DNA from: an uncultured Sulfuricurvum sp.
GTDB taxonomy: Bacteria; Campylobacterota; Campylobacteria; Campylobacterales; Sulfurimonadaceae
Length of the DNA stretch: 39,502 bases
Direction of reading: 5' to 3'
Assembly: GCA_903844635.1 (NCBI GenBank)
Contig: CAIMUF010000052.1
Location: forward strand, 64,840-104,341
Position numbers and translations under genes: made by a program. Position 1 is the first letter of the stretch; each line of letters begins with the position of its first letter. Below, one piece after another: positions 1 through 8,002 of this stretch. The notes under the pieces were generated by a model that made no database searches, was not told the DNA's origin, and saw only the letters and a program-made list of their open reading frames with translations.

Positions 1-771
1 CTCACGAGCCACCGTAGGAAAACGGCGCATTGAACCATCATCAATAGCAATACCGTCTTCCGAGAGAGTAATCATCGAGCACTCTAAATCACACGTAGCT
101 TTCAACTGCAACAATGCTGCACGCAATGACGATTCATCGTTAATCGTAATCCCAGTTGCTTCCGATGCTTCTTTTTTATTGGGTGTTAGCAAATAGGCGC
201 CACGATATTTGGTGTAATCTTTCCCTTTGGGATCGACAAGGACTTTTTTGCCCAATTTTCGTGCGCTTTGGATAATTCCCTGCGCGAGAGAATCAGTAAT
301 GACCCCTTTGCCATAATCCGAGAGAATCACGACATCACACTCATTCATCACCTGTGAAGCATACTCAACCACGGCTTGCATTGAATCATCCGAAATCGAT
401 TCTTTAGACTCACGGTCATAACGAAGAATTTGTTGATTAGAAGCCACAATACGACTTTTTTTGGAAGTTTTGCGATCATTTTGAACGATCAGCCCCTCGC
501 ACGATACCCCAAGTTTTTCCAACATTGTTCTCAGCTCTTCACCGCTCTCGTCATTCCCGATTACCCCTGCCACGCAGACATTTGAGCCCAAAGCTACAAG
601 ATTATTAATAACATTACCTGCACCGCCCAAAACGGTTGTCTCACGAGAGATGTCAACAACCTGCACAGGAGCTTCAGGAGAGATACGCTCACAGCCTCCC
701 CACAAATAATGATCGATCATCAAATCACCGATGACTAAAATACGCGGATGAGACGCTCGAAGATGCATCAT
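1..771 (-). CDS. hldE: Bifunctional heptose-7-phosphate kinase / adenylyltransferase HldE, N-terminal part (runs off left edge)
   Basis: About 256 N-terminal residues of the ribokinase-fold kinase that phosphorylates D-glycero-D-manno-heptose 7-phosphate at C1, a cytoplasmic step of ADP-heptose synthesis for LPS core. Seen: the N-terminal strand RILVIGDLMIDHYLWG, the substrate-binding SPEAPVQV and GGAGNVINNLVALG segments, and KVLVDPKGKDY followed by LLTPNKKEA, in the order of PfkB/RfaE1 kinases. The catalytic GAGD motif and the C-terminal adenylyltransferase domain would lie beyond the edge, so bifunctionality is inferred from the family. The start ATG overlaps the hldD stop (TGATG), with a GGAG Shine-Dalgarno 5 nt upstream; a second ATG follows at 768. 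Translation is probably coupled to hldD. Confidence 0.93.
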   Translation of the reverse strand, partial: MMHLRASHPRILVIGDLMIDHYLWGGCERISPEAPVQVVDISRETTVLGGAGNVINNLVALGSNVCVAGVIGNDESGEELRTMLEKLGVSCEGLIVQNDRKTSKKSRIVASNQQILRYDRESKESISDDSMQAVVEYASQVMNECDVVILSDYGKGVITDSLAQGIIQSARKLGKKVLVDPKGKDYTKYRGAYLLTPNKKEASEATGITINDESSLRAALLQLKATCDLECSMITLSEDGIAIDDGSMRRFPTVARE

Positions 772-1778
772 CAAAGCTCCTCAGCAAAAAGTCGTTGGAT
801 CTCCGGAACGTATGCCGCAATCCCCTCTTCAAATTCAAAACGCGGAGCATATCCTAAAACATCACTCGTACTTTCAATATCCGCTTCGGTATGGAACTGA
901 TAGCGTCCGATATAAGGGTTAGGAACGTACTCGCATACCAATGATGTACCCAGTTCACTTTGAAGAATATCCACCATCGATTGAAACGATCGTGCTTTAC
1001 CGGTACCCACATTAAAGACACCCGACTCTTTTGGAGATGCCGCTAAAATATTCGCTTGAATGATGTCTTCGATGTAAATGAAATCACGTAAAATTTTATC
1101 AGAGTCAACAAAGAGTTTTGGATTTTTAAGAGCAAGAAGCTGATGACCAAACTGAACTACCATGGATGCCGTTTTATTTTTGAAAAACTCTCTTGGGCCA
1201 TAGACATTAAAATAACGCAATCCTACGATACTGATATTAGTATATTTTTGTGCGTATCGGCGCGCGGTATGATCCATCATCAGTTTTGAAAAACCGTACA
1301 CGTTTTGAGGTGCTTCGCGACCAACACGCTGTGGCGACTGGGCATCCCCATACGTTGCGCCTGATGAAGCGTAAATCATATTTGCCCCGTGAACTACAGC
1401 AATATCAAGTAAATCAACAAACGCATTAAGATTGGTTTGGATCATTAAATCCTGTTCCAACGCTGTCGTATCCGAAATCGCCGCTTCGTGATAGATATAA
1501 TCAAATTTGTACTGAGTGCTTAACTTGGCAAGAAGTCCTTTATCATTAATATCCCCGCTAATCACATCACCGCGAAAGCCGAGTAGATTTTTAAAATGAC
1601 CGAAACTTTTGAGATTTCCATTCGAAAGAGTCAGATTGGAGCGAAATAAATCCAATACAACTACATGGGATTGGGGATAATTTTCTTGAAAATAAAAAGC
1701 AAGGCTAGAGCCAATAAAGCCAGCTCCCCCCGTAATAAGAATGGTTTTATTATTAAAATCAACATCACTGTAGCGCAT
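771..1778 (-). CDS. hldD: ADP-L-glycero-D-manno-heptose 6-epimerase
   Basis: 335-residue extended short-chain dehydrogenase that epimerises ADP-D-glycero-D-manno-heptose to the L-glycero form used for LPS inner core. Seen: Rossmann motif GGAGFIGS at residues 17-24, the catalytic YxxxK (Y161, K165) in VYGFSKLMMD, the ASSGATYG segment carrying the catalytic Ser/Thr, and RYFNVYGPRE, all typical of HldD/RfaD. Length matches the family. It is first in a minus-strand unit with hldE overlapping by 1 nt. A TACAAT -10 box lies about 30 nt upstream and an AAGGA ribosome site precedes the ATG. gmhA and gmhB, which supply the other steps, lie about 4 kb away on the same strand. Confidence 0.96.
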   Translation of the reverse strand: MRYSDVDFNNKTILITGGAGFIGSSLAFYFQENYPQSHVVVLDLFRSNLTLSNGNLKSFGHFKNLLGFRGDVISGDINDKGLLAKLSTQYKFDYIYHEAAISDTTALEQDLMIQTNLNAFVDLLDIAVVHGANMIYASSGATYGDAQSPQRVGREAPQNVYGFSKLMMDHTARRYAQKYTNISIVGLRYFNVYGPREFFKNKTASMVVQFGHQLLALKNPKLFVDSDKILRDFIYIEDIIQANILAASPKESGVFNVGTGKARSFQSMVDILQSELGTSLVCEYVPNPYIGRYQFHTEADIESTSDVLGYAPRFEFEEGIAAYVPEIQRLFAEEL

Positions 1779-1806
1779 TCGTAATCCTTGCTAATATAAG
1801 TAGCAC

Positions 1807-1812
1807 ATTGTA
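1807..1812 (-). promoter_or_regulatory. Putative -10 box for hldD
   Basis: TACAAT on the minus strand, in the short divergent gap between hldD and the cytochrome c gene. No convincing -35 is seen, which is usual for sigma-70 promoters of Campylobacterota. Confidence 0.4.
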
Positions 1813-1866
1813 ACAAAGCTTGCTTTAAAGGATGAAAAAGTTAGTATGATTTAAGATTGATACGAT

Positions 1867-1872
1867 TATAAT
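1867..1872 (+). promoter_or_regulatory. Putative -10 box for cytochrome c gene
   Basis: TATAAT on the plus strand, 29 nt before the ATG at 1902, leaving a short leader that contains a GGAG ribosome site. Confidence 0.5.
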
Positions 1873-1901
1873 GATGACGAAATTTTTATATGGAGAAACA
1901 A

Positions 1902-2198
1902 ATGAAAAAAATTGCTCTTGCAATGTTATTCGCTGGCGTATCAATGATGGCAGCAGACGGAAAAGCTCTTACAGCTAAATGTGCTGCTTGTCATGGTGCT
2001 AGCTTTGAAAAAGCGGCTCTTGGTAAATCAGCAATCGTAAAAGGTCAATCAGCAGCGGCTATCGAAGCTTCTTTGAAAGCATACAAAGCGGGTACACAAA
2101 ACAAAGCTGGTATGGGCGCATTGATGAAAGGTCAAGTGGCAACTATGTCTGACGCTGACATCAAAGCAGCTGCTGCTTACGCTGCAGGAATTAAATAA
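1902..2198 (+). CDS. Small periplasmic monoheme cytochrome c (c553 type)
   Basis: 98-residue class I cytochrome c, exported to the periplasm, a likely electron donor to the cbb3 terminal oxidase. Seen: a Sec signal peptide (KKIALAMLFAGVSMMA) with cleavage near MMA-ADG, one CAACH heme motif in the mature N-terminus, and a Met-rich stretch (GMGALMKGQ) that could supply the axial Met. Mature size of about 80 residues fits the c553 proteins of Helicobacter and relatives. The ATG at 1902 is preferred over an in-frame ATG at 1890, because the GGAG at 1892-1895 lies inside the longer version and is well spaced for 1902. Monocistronic: its own promoter is upstream and a hairpin follows. Confidence 0.9.
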   Translation: MKKIALAMLFAGVSMMAADGKALTAKCAACHGASFEKAALGKSAIVKGQSAAAIEASLKAYKAGTQNKAGMGALMKGQVATMSDADIKAAAAYAAGIK

Positions 2199-2211
2199 TC
2201 ATTTAATTCTC

Positions 2212-2235
2212 ATTCCTACTCTCCCGAGTGGGAAT
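2212..2235 (+). terminator. Hairpin after cytochrome c gene
   Basis: Ten-pair stem (one G-T pair) with loop TCCC, the arms starting ATTCC and ending GGAAT. It lies between the convergent cytochrome and ccoS genes, so it may end both. There is no strong T-run on the plus side. The arms resemble other ATTCC/GGGAAT palindromes in this window. Confidence 0.5.
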
Positions 2236-2279
2236 AAATCTATCCATATCGAATCTTTACTTTCACTTTTTTTAAAAAA

Positions 2280-2498
2280 TTATTCCGGTCTATATACTTT
2301 CTTTTTTAACTCTTCCCGTTTTTTCTGTTGATCCGCTAAATCATTGAGCTCTTTTTCATCATCAAAATGTACTTGTGACATCATTTTTTTCTCATCGTCA
2401 AACTGACCATTTTTAATTCCCCATAAAAATGCAGCTAATGCAAGAGCTCCTAAAAATAAAGAAGCGCCTAACATCATCGCCACTACCCAACTGTCCAT
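2280..2498 (-). CDS. ccoS: Cbb3-type cytochrome oxidase assembly protein CcoS
   Basis: 72-residue inner-membrane protein needed for maturation of cbb3 oxidase. Seen: a single N-terminal transmembrane segment (about residues 5-28), then the family signature FLWGIKNGQFDDEKKMM and a charged cytoplasmic tail rich in Lys and Glu. The tail is somewhat longer than in minimal CcoS proteins. It starts 10 nt after the ccoI stop and closes the operon, matching the usual ccoI-ccoS pairing. Confidence 0.92.
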   Translation of the reverse strand: MDSWVVAMMLGASLFLGALALAAFLWGIKNGQFDDEKKMMSQVHFDDEKELNDLADQQKKREELKKKVYRPE

Positions 2499-2508
2499 AA
2501 TTGACTCC

Positions 2509-4902
2509 TTATTTGTACATCCAACGGCTTCGCATCGAGTTACCCACCACGAGAAGCGAACTAAACGACATCGAAATCGCTGCCATCAACGGTATCACAT
2601 ACCCCATCATTGCCAGAGGAATAGTAATCGAGTTGTAGACCAATGAAATCCCTAGATTTTGCTTAATAAGCCCATACGTACGTCTGCTGATAGCAAACGC
2701 TTCTGCCAATGAGGTTAATGAATCATTTAGGAGTACTACATCACTCACTTCGATGGCAATATCGCTTCCACTTCCCATAGAAATACCAATGTCAGCACGT
2801 GCAAGTGCGAGTAAATCATTGACACCATCCCCTGCCATGACAACAACATACCCCTCATTGTGAGCGTTCTCAATAAACGCTGCTTTTTGTTCAGGGCTTA
2901 AATGGGCATGAACTTCATCAATTCCTACTTCATCAGCAACTCGTTTTGCTGCACGCTCATGGTCACCCGTCAACATAACGACACGTAAAGCAAATTTTTT
3001 CAATATATTTATCGATTCAAACGCTTTTTCTTTCGGTAAATCTCGTAATTCATACGTTGCAACCAACACTCCATCAACCGCATAATAAAAAAGACTTTTG
3101 TCGCTGACTGACTCAATTTTTATTTTGCTATCATTCATCAGTAGAGCATTACCACCCACGATCATTTTCCCGTCAAGACGTGCCACAATTCCTCGTGCAG
3201 GAATCTCTTTGACCTCTTCTAGCGCATTGGGTTCAAACATCCCCTCAATTCGCTCTAAATACTCTGCAACACCTCGACTAATCGGATGTTTGGATGCTTT
3301 GGTCAGTGAATAAAGCATCTGTGGTTCAAAAGGTGCGTGTATCGTCGCATACACCACTTCAGGGCGACCTTGTGTAATGGTTCCTGTCTTATCCAGCACC
3401 ACCATCGAAGCCTTTGCCATCGTCTCGATTTGCGCCGCGGATTTAAACAATATCCCCCGTTTAGCCCCCAAAGCAAGTCCAACCAAAGTAGCAACAGGAG
3501 TAGCAAGCGCCAATGCACACGGGCAAGCGATAATAATCACCGAAATCCCCACCATCAAAGAGCGGTCAAAACTGTGTGGCCAAAAGTACCAAAACCAAAA
3601 TGTCCCGATTGCCAAAAATAAAATAGTCGAAGAAAAATGCTGCGACAAGCGATTCGCTAATTTCTCTATGTTGGGTTTATGGCTTAACGCATTTTCGAGT
3701 AAATTGACCAAATTAGAGAGAGTTGAATGGGCAAAATCTTTAGTCGCTTTATAGGTTAGCAGAGCATCAATACTCGTCGTACCGCTAATAATAGTGTCGT
3801 TGGGGCGTTTAAAAATAGGCTCCGATTCTCCAGTGAGATTTGATTCATCAAAATTCCCTTCACCGCTCATCACTACACCATCGATTGCACAGCGTTCTCC
3901 ACTTCGAATACGAATGATGTCTCCTACTTTTACCTCATTAACATTAACTTCGCGAACACTCTCACCATCAACTATCGTTACTTCAGAAGGAATATGTTTA
4001 CTCATAACATCGAGAGTATCTGCTGCATTTTTACGACTTAATACCTCTAAGAATTTTCCAAATAATACAAAGGTAATAATCATCGCTACCGAATCAAAAT
4101 AGGCTTCCCCTTTTTCAAATACGGTAATGTAAATGGAGTATAAATACGCCAAACTCGATCCCGTGACCACGAGTAAGTCCATCGTAACCGTACGATTACG
4201 CAAACCATAATATGCCCCTCGATAAAAAACCCATCCGCTGTAAAAAAGTACCGGTGTTGCCAAAAACCATTCGGCAATATTGAGAATCGTCTTAATATCT
4301 TGCGTGATTCCCGTAAAATATCCTGCATATTGTGCAACCGCAATCCACATCATGTTCATCGCAGCAAACGTCGCCACAGCCATACGCAGATAATATTCTT
4401 TGCGCTCTTTGTTCGCACGTACTTCTTGAAACGACGCGTCATAAGGAAATGCATTGTAACCGATGGCGCGAATCATATCGATAATAGCAGAGAGCTGAAG
4501 TGCATTTGCATCCCACGTAATACGAGCTTTATTGTTGGTATAGTTGATATTTGCCTCGATAACACCATCCATCTTATGAAGCGCTTTTTCATTGAGCCAA
4601 ACACACGCAGCACAGTGAATCCCCTCAATAACGAGAGAAACTTGAGACAAACCCTCTGAATCTATGGTGACAAAACGCTCATGAAACGCAGGAGTATCAA
4701 AATTAGAACTTGCCTCAAATTGCTCAGTGGGCGGCAATAAAGTGGTATCCCCCATTTTAGAATAAAAACTTTCCAGCCCTTCGTCTTTAAGCAAATGAAA
4801 AATACCTCTGCATCCATTACAGCAAAAGCGATATTCTCCATCGTGAATCATCACCGAATCACTAAATTCCAAATGGCAATGGTCGCATTTCACTTTAGAC
4901 AT
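2509..4902 (-). CDS. ccoI: Copper-translocating P1B-type ATPase CcoI/FixI
   Basis: About 797-residue inner-membrane ATPase that exports copper for assembly of the cbb3 oxidase. Seen in order: an N-terminal Cys-rich module (CDHC, FCCNGCRG) typical of FixI/CcoI, a heavy-metal-binding motif GIHCAAC, membrane segments, the transduction motif LTGES, the CPC ion motif (CPCALALATP), the phosphorylation motif DKTGT, and the hinge GDGVNDLLAL. A longer version starting at 4938 would overlap the upstream asparaginase-like gene by 44 nt. The ATG at 4902 is preferred: GGGAAG stands 7 nt before it and the overlap shrinks to 8 nt. ccoS follows 10 nt downstream, supporting CcoI rather than a CopA detoxification pump. 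Confidence 0.95.
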   Translation of the reverse strand: MSKVKCDHCHLEFSDSVMIHDGEYRFCCNGCRGIFHLLKDEGLESFYSKMGDTTLLPPTEQFEASSNFDTPAFHERFVTIDSEGLSQVSLVIEGIHCAACVWLNEKALHKMDGVIEANINYTNNKARITWDANALQLSAIIDMIRAIGYNAFPYDASFQEVRANKERKEYYLRMAVATFAAMNMMWIAVAQYAGYFTGITQDIKTILNIAEWFLATPVLFYSGWVFYRGAYYGLRNRTVTMDLLVVTGSSLAYLYSIYITVFEKGEAYFDSVAMIITFVLFGKFLEVLSRKNAADTLDVMSKHIPSEVTIVDGESVREVNVNEVKVGDIIRIRSGERCAIDGVVMSGEGNFDESNLTGESEPIFKRPNDTIISGTTSIDALLTYKATKDFAHSTLSNLVNLLENALSHKPNIEKLANRLSQHFSSTILFLAIGTFWFWYFWPHSFDRSLMVGISVIIIACPCALALATPVATLVGLALGAKRGILFKSAAQIETMAKASMVVLDKTGTITQGRPEVVYATIHAPFEPQMLYSLTKASKHPISRGVAEYLERIEGMFEPNALEEVKEIPARGIVARLDGKMIVGGNALLMNDSKIKIESVSDKSLFYYAVDGVLVATYELRDLPKEKAFESINILKKFALRVVMLTGDHERAAKRVADEVGIDEVHAHLSPEQKAAFIENAHNEGYVVVMAGDGVNDLLALARADIGISMGSGSDIAIEVSDVVLLNDSLTSLAEAFAISRRTYGLIKQNLGISLVYNSITIPLAMMGYVIPLMAAISMSFSSLLVVGNSMRSRWMYK

Positions 4903-5374
4903 ATTCAAACTTCCCGCACTCTCGATTTTTTCGTACATAATTGTATTGTCCGCAAATCCCCTGCATCACAATATAGACTCCGCTGCACGATCGGCATGCA
5001 AACCCTATTGCCATAGCAAGATTAGCTGTCGCTTCGATGGGATTAATAGAAAAAGGGATCATTGCACCCGTAAAAACAACGGTTTTTTGTAAAGCCAATC
5101 CTGCAATAAAATCAGCACTTAAATCCATTGTATCCGTACCATGAACCACGATAATAACTTTTTCATCGCTCTTAGCTATCGTATCCGCCAATAATGAGCG
5201 ATCCGTATCTTTCATTTCCAAAGAGTCTTTATAGAGTATTCCCTGAACATCAATCTCTATCACCAACGATTTGAGTATAGTTTCAACTGCGTCGTTATCA
5301 CCGGGGACAAAAAGCTCACCACTTATCGGGTTATAACGCTTATTAAAAGTTCCGCCCGTGCTTAGGATAAGCAT
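4895..5374 (-). CDS. Stand-alone asparaginase-like N-terminal domain protein
   Basis: 159-residue protein corresponding only to the N-terminal domain of type I/II L-asparaginases, which are usually about 330 residues. Seen: the first active-site motif TGGTF at residues 6-10, the second motif HGTDTMD at 78-84, and VFTGAMIP, as in true asparaginases. The C-terminal domain is absent; the frame ends with KFEYV eight bases into ccoI, so this is an intact short gene and not a frameshifted one. Known asparaginases build the active site with residues from both domains, so activity on asparagine is uncertain. It starts directly after the gmhB stop (TAAATG) and is probably co-translated. Confidence 0.8.
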   Translation of the reverse strand: MLILSTGGTFNKRYNPISGELFVPGDNDAVETILKSLVIEIDVQGILYKDSLEMKDTDRSLLADTIAKSDEKVIIVVHGTDTMDLSADFIAGLALQKTVVFTGAMIPFSINPIEATANLAMAIGFACRSCSGVYIVMQGICGQYNYVRKNRECGKFEYV

Positions 5375-5878
5375 TTAAACGAGTTCCATAAGTGTCTGTA
5401 TAATACGATTTGCTTTGGATTGGTTTGCATCCGTCGATAAGAGAATATTCATCCCCACTCCTGCACGTTGTGCCGCTTCAATATCCCGCTCATTATCACC
5501 GATCATAACCGAGTGAGGCATATCCAAATCGTATTCTTTCTTTGCCTCTAAAAACATTCCGGGTTCAGGTTTTCGACATTCACATACTCCATCAATACTT
5601 TCATGATGCGGGCAATGATAGATATGGGTGATTATGATTCCGAGAGTCTTAAAATGTTCTACCATCCATTGACTGAGAGTAGCAAAATCTTCTTCGCTGT
5701 AATACCCGCGCGATATTCCCGACTGGTTGGTGACGATGATGATGAGATACCCGTTATCTTGAAACGCACGGCATACTTCCACTATCCCCTCAACGAGTTC
5801 AAACTCCTCGATTTTGTGAAGATAGTTTTTTTCAACATTGACCACACCGTCGCGATCTAAAAAAAGGGCTTTAGGCAT
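5375..5878 (-). CDS. gmhB: D-glycero-beta-D-manno-heptose 1,7-bisphosphate 7-phosphatase
   Basis: 167-residue HAD-superfamily phosphatase acting after HldE kinase in ADP-heptose synthesis. Seen: DxD nucleophile motif LDRDGV (D8, D10), VTNQSGI, the zinc loop ligands C89, H91, C99 and C101, which set GmhB apart from histidinol phosphatases, and the metal motif GDNERDIEAA. Length is normal. It lies between gmhA and the asparaginase-like gene. The ATG at 5878 directly follows a two-hairpin leader element that ends AATAATA; there is no strong Shine-Dalgarno sequence, so the element or coupling may set expression. Confidence 0.94.
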   Translation of the reverse strand: MPKALFLDRDGVVNVEKNYLHKIEEFELVEGIVEVCRAFQDNGYLIIIVTNQSGISRGYYSEEDFATLSQWMVEHFKTLGIIITHIYHCPHHESIDGVCECRKPEPGMFLEAKKEYDLDMPHSVMIGDNERDIEAAQRAGVGMNILLSTDANQSKANRIIQTLMELV

Positions 5879-5945
5879 TATTATTTGAACGCCAACAGAG
5901 CAAAGCCCCGCTCGGCTACGCTTGCCACTATGGCACTAAAGCTTT
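5879..5945 (-). repeat. Two-hairpin leader element, copy 1 (before gmhB)
   Basis: Read on the minus strand: hairpin 1 (TGCCA-TAG-TGGCA), linker AAGCGTAGCC, hairpin 2 built on GAGC/GCTC inside GCC/GGC, then GTTCAAATAATA directly before the gmhB ATG. Copy 2 upstream of argF shares GGCAAGCG and TTGGCGTTC-AATAATA. The strand relative to the downstream gene is the same in all copies. Function unknown: a dispersed palindromic repeat or a cis-acting RNA. Confidence 0.65.
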
Positions 5946-5981
5946 CTTCTAGCGAAGCATAGGCACGATAAAATGTATTTA

Positions 5982-6569
5982 TCATGCCACCCCGCCCCCA
6001 AATAGCTCTTTTTCGATAATATCACAAAGAATATGTCCGATCAGAATATGAGATTCTTGAATACGGGGAGTTGCATTGGAGGGAATAATGATCGAGAAAT
6101 CTGCCATTTGTCCCATCTTTCCACCATCACGTCCCACGAGAGCTACCGTGGTAATTCCACGCTCTTTTGCCGACTCGAAAGCGTTAATAATATTTTGAGA
6201 ATTGCCCGAAGTAGAAATACCGATAAATAAATCTCCTTCCTGCCCCATTCCTTCAAGTTGACGGGAGAATACTTTGTCATAACCATAATCATTCCCAATT
6301 GCCGTAAGATTCGACGTATCAGTGGTCAATGCCAATGAAGGAATAGAAGGGCGATCAAATCCATAACGCCCTACCAGTTCTGCCGCAATATGCTGAGCAT
6401 CTGCTGCTGAACCGCCATTACCCGCCAACATAGTTTTTTTCCCCTTACGATACACTGCCACACATTCCTGAGCCACTGTAACGATCATATCCAAGAGTGC
6501 TTCATTTTCTAAAATAGCTTGTTTGGTTGCCGCCGATTCGGCGATTTGTTTAATAATATAATTTTTCAT
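5982..6569 (-). CDS. gmhA: Phosphoheptose isomerase (sedoheptulose-7-phosphate isomerase)
   Basis: 195-residue SIS-domain isomerase converting sedoheptulose 7-phosphate to D-glycero-D-manno-heptose 7-phosphate, the first committed step of heptose synthesis. Seen: AGNGGSAADAQH (residues 49-60) with H60 and E64 as expected zinc ligands, the TDTSNLTAIGNDYG segment, the SIS phosphate-binding GISTSGNSQN, and a C-terminal ESHxxxGH helix. Length is typical. trpS ends 15 nt upstream and gmhB follows after the leader element, so the three are probably one transcript. Confidence 0.96.
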   Translation of the reverse strand: MKNYIIKQIAESAATKQAILENEALLDMIVTVAQECVAVYRKGKKTMLAGNGGSAADAQHIAAELVGRYGFDRPSIPSLALTTDTSNLTAIGNDYGYDKVFSRQLEGMGQEGDLFIGISTSGNSQNIINAFESAKERGITTVALVGRDGGKMGQMADFSIIIPSNATPRIQESHILIGHILCDIIEKELFGGGVA

Positions 6570-6584
6570 TTTAATTATCCTTCT

Positions 6585-7550
6585 TTAGTATTTTATTCCC
6601 GTAGCGGAACGTACCTTTTCAATAATCGGTTGCGCAATAGCACTTGCTTTTAACGCACCATGTTTTAAAATCTCTCTCACTTCATCTTGATTTGCTTCAT
6701 AATACGAACGCTTCTCACGATAAGGACGGAAATATTCCCACAGTACTTCAGCCAGATAAAGCTTGAAATGTCCATGCCCCTCACCGCCGCGCGTATAACG
6801 ATCTTGCAAAGCGACACGCTCATTTTCATCTAAAAAGAGTTTAACAATATTATACACATTACAGTTTTCAAACTCTTTGGGCTCTTCTACTCCGATGACT
6901 TCAGTCACAATCTTTTTCACGGTTTTGAGCTGCGATTTCTCTTCGCCAAAAATCGTAATAGTATTGCCATAACTCTTCGACATCTTTTGCCCGTCTGTAC
7001 CAGGTACAGTAGCCACGTTTTCATCGACTCGAAATTCTGGAAGAGTGAAAATATCACCGTACTGGTTGTTAAATTTGGTCGCAATATCCCGCGCGATCTC
7101 AACGTGCTGAATCTGATCTTTACCGACAGGAACGACTTGTGAGCCAAAAAGCAAAATATCCGCTGCCATCAATACTGGATAAGAAAAAAGGCTGTGATTG
7201 GAGGCAATGCCGCGAGCTGTTTTATCTTTGTAACTGTGCGCACGTTCGAGTAATCCCATCGGCGTAAATCCTGAAAGTACCCAATAAAGTTCTAAAACCT
7301 CTTTAACATCCGACTGTACCCAAAAGGTACTCTTATCAGGGTTCATCCCCAATGCCAAAAAGTCTGTTGCTGCTTGCAAGGTAAGGTGGCTCAAACGCCC
7401 GCCGTCACTGAGTGAGGACATCGCATGGTAATTGGCAATAAACGCAAATACCTCATGCTCACCTTGTGATTGAATCATGGGAAGGATGGAGCCAAAATAA
7501 TTTCCGATATGCAAATCGCCTGATGGCTGAATTCCTGTTAAAACGCGCAC
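6585..7550 (-). CDS. trpS: Tryptophan-tRNA ligase
   Basis: 321-residue class Ic aminoacyl-tRNA synthetase charging tRNA-Trp in the cytoplasm. Seen: N-terminal GIQPSGDLHIGNYFG with the HIGH-type motif HIGN at 14-17, the tryptophan-pocket segment around MAADILLFG, VGKDQIQHVE, and KMSKS at 189-193. Length matches bacterial TrpS. It is the first gene of the minus-strand unit trpS-gmhA-gmhB-asparaginase-like-ccoI-ccoS. An AAGGAG site sits upstream of the ATG. Confidence 0.97.
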   Translation of the reverse strand: MRVLTGIQPSGDLHIGNYFGSILPMIQSQGEHEVFAFIANYHAMSSLSDGGRLSHLTLQAATDFLALGMNPDKSTFWVQSDVKEVLELYWVLSGFTPMGLLERAHSYKDKTARGIASNHSLFSYPVLMAADILLFGSQVVPVGKDQIQHVEIARDIATKFNNQYGDIFTLPEFRVDENVATVPGTDGQKMSKSYGNTITIFGEEKSQLKTVKKIVTEVIGVEEPKEFENCNVYNIVKLFLDENERVALQDRYTRGGEGHGHFKLYLAEVLWEYFRPYREKRSYYEANQDEVREILKHGALKASAIAQPIIEKVRSATGIKY

Positions 7551-7654
7551 TGTAACTCCTTGAATAAGGATAATTTTACCAAATAGTGACTTAAGCTTCC
7601 TCTTAAGAAAAAGTATGCTAAATTACCATCATATCAAATGTAAAAGGATTTACC

Positions 7655-8002
7655 ATGAATGTTCAAATTCACTCTAAAGAAATTACTCTCACTCCTCGCT
7701 TAAACGATCATATTGCTGCAGCTATCGAAAACTTTCGACGTTATCACCTGGATATTACAACCGTTAATGTTAATATTAAAAAAGAAAAACAAAGCGTTGA
7801 AGTTGAATTTGACATCCATATTGCCCATGCACAACCTGTTATTATCACCGACAGCGATGCACAAATAGATGCTGCTATTGATTTAGCCATTGATCGCGCT
7901 AACAAAGCATTAGGACGTTTACACGACAAAATGAAAGATCATCACGCCACTTCACTTCGTGATATAGAAGTGCCAGCAGAAGCAGAAGCAGAAGCAGAAT
8001 AA
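7655..8002 (+). CDS. hpf: Ribosome hibernation-promoting factor, short form
   Basis: 115-residue HPF/RaiA-fold protein (beta-alpha-beta-beta-beta-alpha) that binds idle 30S/70S ribosomes. Seen: MNVQIHSKEITLTPRLNDHI, the basic beta-strand KKEKQSVEVEFDIHI and the helix DLAIDRANKALGRLHDKMK, typical of short HPF. The long-form dimerisation domain is absent. The tail is four Glu-Ala pairs encoded by four perfect GCAGAA hexamers directly before the stop. An AAAGGA site precedes the ATG. The stop overlaps the hemJ start (TAATG). Confidence 0.88.
   Translation: MNVQIHSKEITLTPRLNDHIAAAIENFRRYHLDITTVNVNIKKEKQSVEVEFDIHIAHAQPVIITDSDAQIDAAIDLAIDRANKALGRLHDKMKDHHATSLRDIEVPAEAEAEAE
7976..7999 (+). repeat. 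Four tandem GCAGAA hexamers at the hpf 3' end
   Basis: Four exact copies encode Ala-Glu repeats and end at the hpf stop, just before the overlapping hemJ ATG. Copy-number change would keep frame but alter the tail length and the hemJ initiation context. Confidence 0.85.

Noticed and set aside
3377..3754. Antisense 125-codon frame inside ccoI
   Set aside because: It is a shadow of the well-supported ccoI frame, has no ribosome site, and its codon pattern follows ccoI.
5881..5985. 34-codon open frame on the minus strand between gmhA and gmhB, with an ATGA overlap to gmhA
   Set aside because: About two thirds of it is leader-element copy 1, whose conservation is in hairpins and not in codons. 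No homologue is recognised, and the other copies do not encode a related peptide.
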